A stretch of DNA of 35,518 nt, taken from positions 1-35,518 of the forward strand of contig DAOWNP010000001.1 in NCBI GenBank assembly GCA_030642545.1, in the 5' to 3' direction. Made by a program: the position numbers and the translations under genes. This document shows, in pieces, positions 33,584 through 35,518 of this stretch. This stretch comes from Desulfobacteraceae bacterium. Lineage in GTDB: Bacteria > Desulfobacterota > Desulfobacteria > Desulfobacterales > DAOWNP01. The notes under the pieces were generated by a model that had not been told where the DNA came from, ran no database searches, and saw only the letters and a program-made list of their open reading frames with translations. Numbering within the stretch: the first letter of the stretch is position 1; the number at the start of each line of letters is the position of its first letter.

Positions 33584-34915
33584 TTATTCAGAACCCTCCT
33601 CAGAAACAATTGTTTCTTTTTCAGGTTCGATTTCAGTTATTTCACATTTATTTAATATAAGCTTTAATATCTTTTTTTCAAGTAATGTTTGTTTAAAATA
33701 TTCTTTCGTGTCTTGATTTTGTTCAAATTCTAACTTAAAGTTGTCATAAGATTTATTATATTCAAGGGAAAGTTCTCTTATACCATCATCTAATTCACTA
33801 TCTGTCAGTTTCAGATCTTCCTGCTCAATAAGTTTTTTTAATATAAGCTGGCGCTTTACCTGATTTACTGCTGTTTGCTTTGCTGTTTCTTCAAAACCAG
33901 TTCTATCTTTTCCCAGTTGTTCGTAAGTCATGTTGTTTGCTGCAAGAGCTTTTTCAGTTTCCGCCATTATAGAATTTTGTTCGAATTGAATCATTACTTC
34001 AGGAATTTCAAAAGTCTGTTGAGATATTAACAATTCAAAGATTTGTTCATTTAGCTCCTGTTCAGCCCGTTTTTCATACCCCTGTTCTAAATTTTCAGTA
34101 ATTTGTTCTTTTAATTTATCTAAATTTTCGTATTCACCAAGAGACTTGGCAAAAGTATCATCTATTTCAGGAATTATTTTTTCTTTAAGATCTTTTAAAC
34201 TTACTTTAAAAGTTATGGTTTGGTCACTAAGTTCTTTATTTACATAATTTTTTGGAAAAGAAACAGAAAACTCTTTTGTCTCTCCAATATTTGTACCAAT
34301 TAACTGAGTATCAAATTCATTAGAGATCACTCCTGCTCCGATTTTAATTGAAAAATCTTCTTTTTTCTCAATGCCTTCAAATTTTTTGTCATTTTGAAAT
34401 GCTTCAAAATCAATTACAGCAATATCATCATTTTGAGCAGGGTGTTTTTCTTTAATTGATTCAAATGAAGCAAACTTATCTTGCAGGGCTTTAAGTTGAA
34501 TATTAATTTGATCATCTGTAATTTTATATAAATTCTTTTTTAATTTAAAGCCGTCTGTATTAAAAACAGACAATTCAGGAGGTATTTCAACGGTAGCATC
34601 GTACTTATATGCTTCATCTTCATTTAGATCAGGGGGATCCATTTTAGGAGTACCTATAATGGACAACTTGGTTTCAGTTAGTGCTTCCATAAAAGATTTT
34701 TGTATAAGCTTTGGAGTTACCTCAGAATATACGTCTTTTTTAAACATTCTTGTTAAAACCGATTTTGGTACTTTACCTTTTCTAAAGCCTTTTATTTTTG
34801 CATTTTTGTTTATATTTGCATAGGCTTCAGCTATTTCAGAGGTAATATCTGCCCGAGGAATTTCTATATGTAAAATTTTTTCGACAGAACTTTTATCTTC
34901 AACCGTAACTTGCAT
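33584..34915 (-). CDS. tig: Trigger factor
   Basis: Ribosome-bound chaperone with peptidyl-prolyl isomerase activity; 443 residues. Ribosome-binding signature GFRKGKVP at 43-50 in the N-terminal domain, a middle FKBP-like domain (about 150-245), and a long helical C-terminal substrate domain with an acidic Glu-rich end. The frame extends to 34993, but ATG 34915 follows AAAGGG at 6 nt and starts as MQVTVED, as in the family; the extra 26 residues are hydrophobic and unlike the family. Followed by clpP 32 bp later. Confidence 0.95.
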   Translation of the reverse strand: MQVTVEDKSSVEKILHIEIPRADITSEIAEAYANINKNAKIKGFRKGKVPKSVLTRMFKKDVYSEVTPKLIQKSFMEALTETKLSIIGTPKMDPPDLNEDEAYKYDATVEIPPELSVFNTDGFKLKKNLYKITDDQINIQLKALQDKFASFESIKEKHPAQNDDIAVIDFEAFQNDKKFEGIEKKEDFSIKIGAGVISNEFDTQLIGTNIGETKEFSVSFPKNYVNKELSDQTITFKVSLKDLKEKIIPEIDDTFAKSLGEYENLDKLKEQITENLEQGYEKRAEQELNEQIFELLISQQTFEIPEVMIQFEQNSIMAETEKALAANNMTYEQLGKDRTGFEETAKQTAVNQVKRQLILKKLIEQEDLKLTDSELDDGIRELSLEYNKSYDNFKLEFEQNQDTKEYFKQTLLEKKILKLILNKCEITEIEPEKETIVSEEGSE

Positions 34916-35040
34916 AACAACCCTTTCAGTAAAATTTTTATACAAAAGCTTAAAACTTAATCTCAAAATAAATGAAAGTGCCTGAAGAAACATAAAAAAA
35001 AAGCAGACACATTTGTAAATGATTAGTGTTTTATTGAAAG

Positions 35041-35128
35041 TGGTGCGAGAGGGGAGACTCGAACTCCCACTTTGTCACCAAAGCTGGATCCTAAGTCCAG
35101 TGCGTCTACCAAATTCCGCCACTCTCGC
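35041..35128 (-). tRNA. tRNA-Leu (anticodon UAG)
   Basis: 88 nt with an encoded CCA (minus-strand 3' end at 35041). Acceptor GCGAGAG/CTCTCGC. The anticodon stem CTGGA/TCCAG flanks loop CTTAGGA, anticodon TAG, reading CUA and probably all CUN. Long class II variable arm and T-arm GGGAGTTCGAGTCTCCC. It lies 125 bp upstream of tig, as is common in Desulfobacterota. Confidence 0.97.
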
Positions 35129-35234
35129 ATATAAAAACTATTTATAATATCTATAATAGTATTTAAAAAAAATTAAAACATAAAAAACTAATTTTATTTT
35201 AGTACTATCCACTATTTAGGGTTTAGTTTTAATT

Positions 35235-35283
35235 TTGGTCATAGCCTGCGCTTTGACATCTGATGATCTGTGTTTATGACCAA
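35235..35283. repeat. Perfect 9-bp inverted repeat with 31-nt loop
   Basis: TTGGTCATA (35235-35243) and TATGACCAA (35275-35283). The intervening DNA is GC-richer than its surroundings. It could be a hairpin, a repeat-element end or an operator pair. Confidence 0.4.
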
Positions 35284-35433
35284 CCCCAACATTTGTAAAT
35301 ATAAAAACAATTAAGAATATTTTTGATAAAGTTTTGACTTTATTAAAAAACCATTACAAAATATCTTAATACAAATTTATTTTACATCTGTTTTAGTAAA
35401 ATAATTACAAATTTGTGTCAAGAAAAATAAAGC

Positions 35434-35518
35434 TAAGGAACGTGGACAAAACATTTTCTGCAATTATACATAATAGATTCAGGTCATCTTTGCCCGATCT
35501 AAAATCACAAAAACATCA
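35434..35518. repeat. MITE-like repeat, copy D (runs off the right edge)
   Basis: Starts TAAGGAACGTGGACAAAACA and continues with AATTATACATAATAGATTCA and CATCTTTGCCCGATCTA, which aligns with the reverse strand of the copy at 2584-2690. The far inverted end would lie outside the window. Confidence 0.6.

Larger units (their letters stand above)
35129..35518. other. Intergenic region at right edge
   Basis: No gene seen. Contains the 9-bp inverted repeat at 35235-35283 and the MITE-like repeat from 35434 to the edge. A small AAAGT/ACTTT hairpin at 35325-35344 lacks a T tract, so I do not call it a terminator. Promoters of the tRNA-Leu/tig transcript should lie in about 35130-35200 but cannot be picked with confidence in the AT-rich sequence. 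Confidence 0.5.

Noticed and set aside
34916..34993. Hydrophobic 26-residue extension of trigger factor resembling a signal peptide
   Set aside because: Trigger factor is cytosolic; the family N-terminus MQVTVED begins at 34915 with a good SD.
35325..35344. Hairpin GATAAAGT/ACTTTATT as a terminator
   Set aside because: No T tract follows it on either strand.
1..35518. CRISPR array, rRNA genes, prophage or complete IS element
   Set aside because: No regularly spaced direct repeats, no rRNA-like stretches, and no transposase, integrase or phage structural genes were seen.

Overview
The window is strongly AT-rich bacterial chromosome with dense housekeeping gene content. The gene set and order (kdsA-kdsC-lptC-lptA-lptB-rpoN-hpf-ptsN-rapZ-EIIA(Man); gap-tpiA-secG-tRNA-Leu; tRNA-Leu-tig-clpP-clpX-lon; a DUF39 homocysteine-synthesis protein; CooC- and RACo-like Wood-Ljungdahl maturation factors) point to a Gram-negative anaerobe of the Desulfobacterota, most likely a Desulfobacterales relative with low GC. 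This placement is inferred from gene content and order; no 16S rRNA is present.

Layout. 1-266 holds an unrecognised open frame running off the left edge. 378-9840 is a minus-strand block: a secreted DUF4412/LolA-like protein, tatD, a sigma-54-dependent response regulator, pyrC and pyrB (overlapping), lepB, a DUF39 aspartate-semialdehyde sulfurtransferase, and a membrane-anchored M23 peptidase. 9841-10378 is intergenic, with divergent promoter candidates and a nested palindromic repeat. 10379-20559 is a plus-strand block that joins Kdo synthesis, LPS transport, sigma-54, ribosome hibernation and PTS-Ntr regulation, then two glycolytic enzymes, secG and tRNA-Leu(GAG), closed by a strong bidirectional terminator. 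A soluble PAS histidine kinase lies on the minus strand (20615-22072). 22372-26439 is a four-gene plus-strand operon: CooC-type ATPase, PrmA-like methyltransferase, MBL hydrolase, and a RACo/DUF4445 ATPase that lacks the usual N-terminal [2Fe-2S] domain. Next come a convergent large protein with a nucleoside-phosphorylase-like C-terminus (26454-28148) and a small protein ending in a recombinase-like helix-turn-helix segment (28567-29178). 29213-35128 is the minus-strand proteostasis cluster tRNA-Leu(UAG)-tig-clpP-clpX-lon.

The most interesting signal outside genes is a family of short, non-coding, terminally inverted (MITE-like) repeats with ends resembling TAAGGAAyrTGGAyaaaAtaa. Four copies can be read (2584-2690, 17331-17417, 28303-28370, and 35434 to the right edge). 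One supplies the stop codon of the response regulator and another starts directly after the rapZ stop codon. A different nested palindrome (10180-10340), containing a CGTCATtCCGGC core, sits upstream of kdsA. The most interesting gene set is the CooC/PrmA-like/MBL/RACo-like operon, which looks like a metallocofactor maturation and corrinoid reactivation module away from any acs genes.

Several starts differ from the longest open frame because of Shine-Dalgarno (SD) and family-length evidence: tatD (ATG 2539), pyrC (ATG 5490), the M23 peptidase (GTG 9840), the DUF6909-like gene (ATG 28148) and tig (ATG 34915). lepB and clpP appear to use TTG starts backed by good SD sequences.
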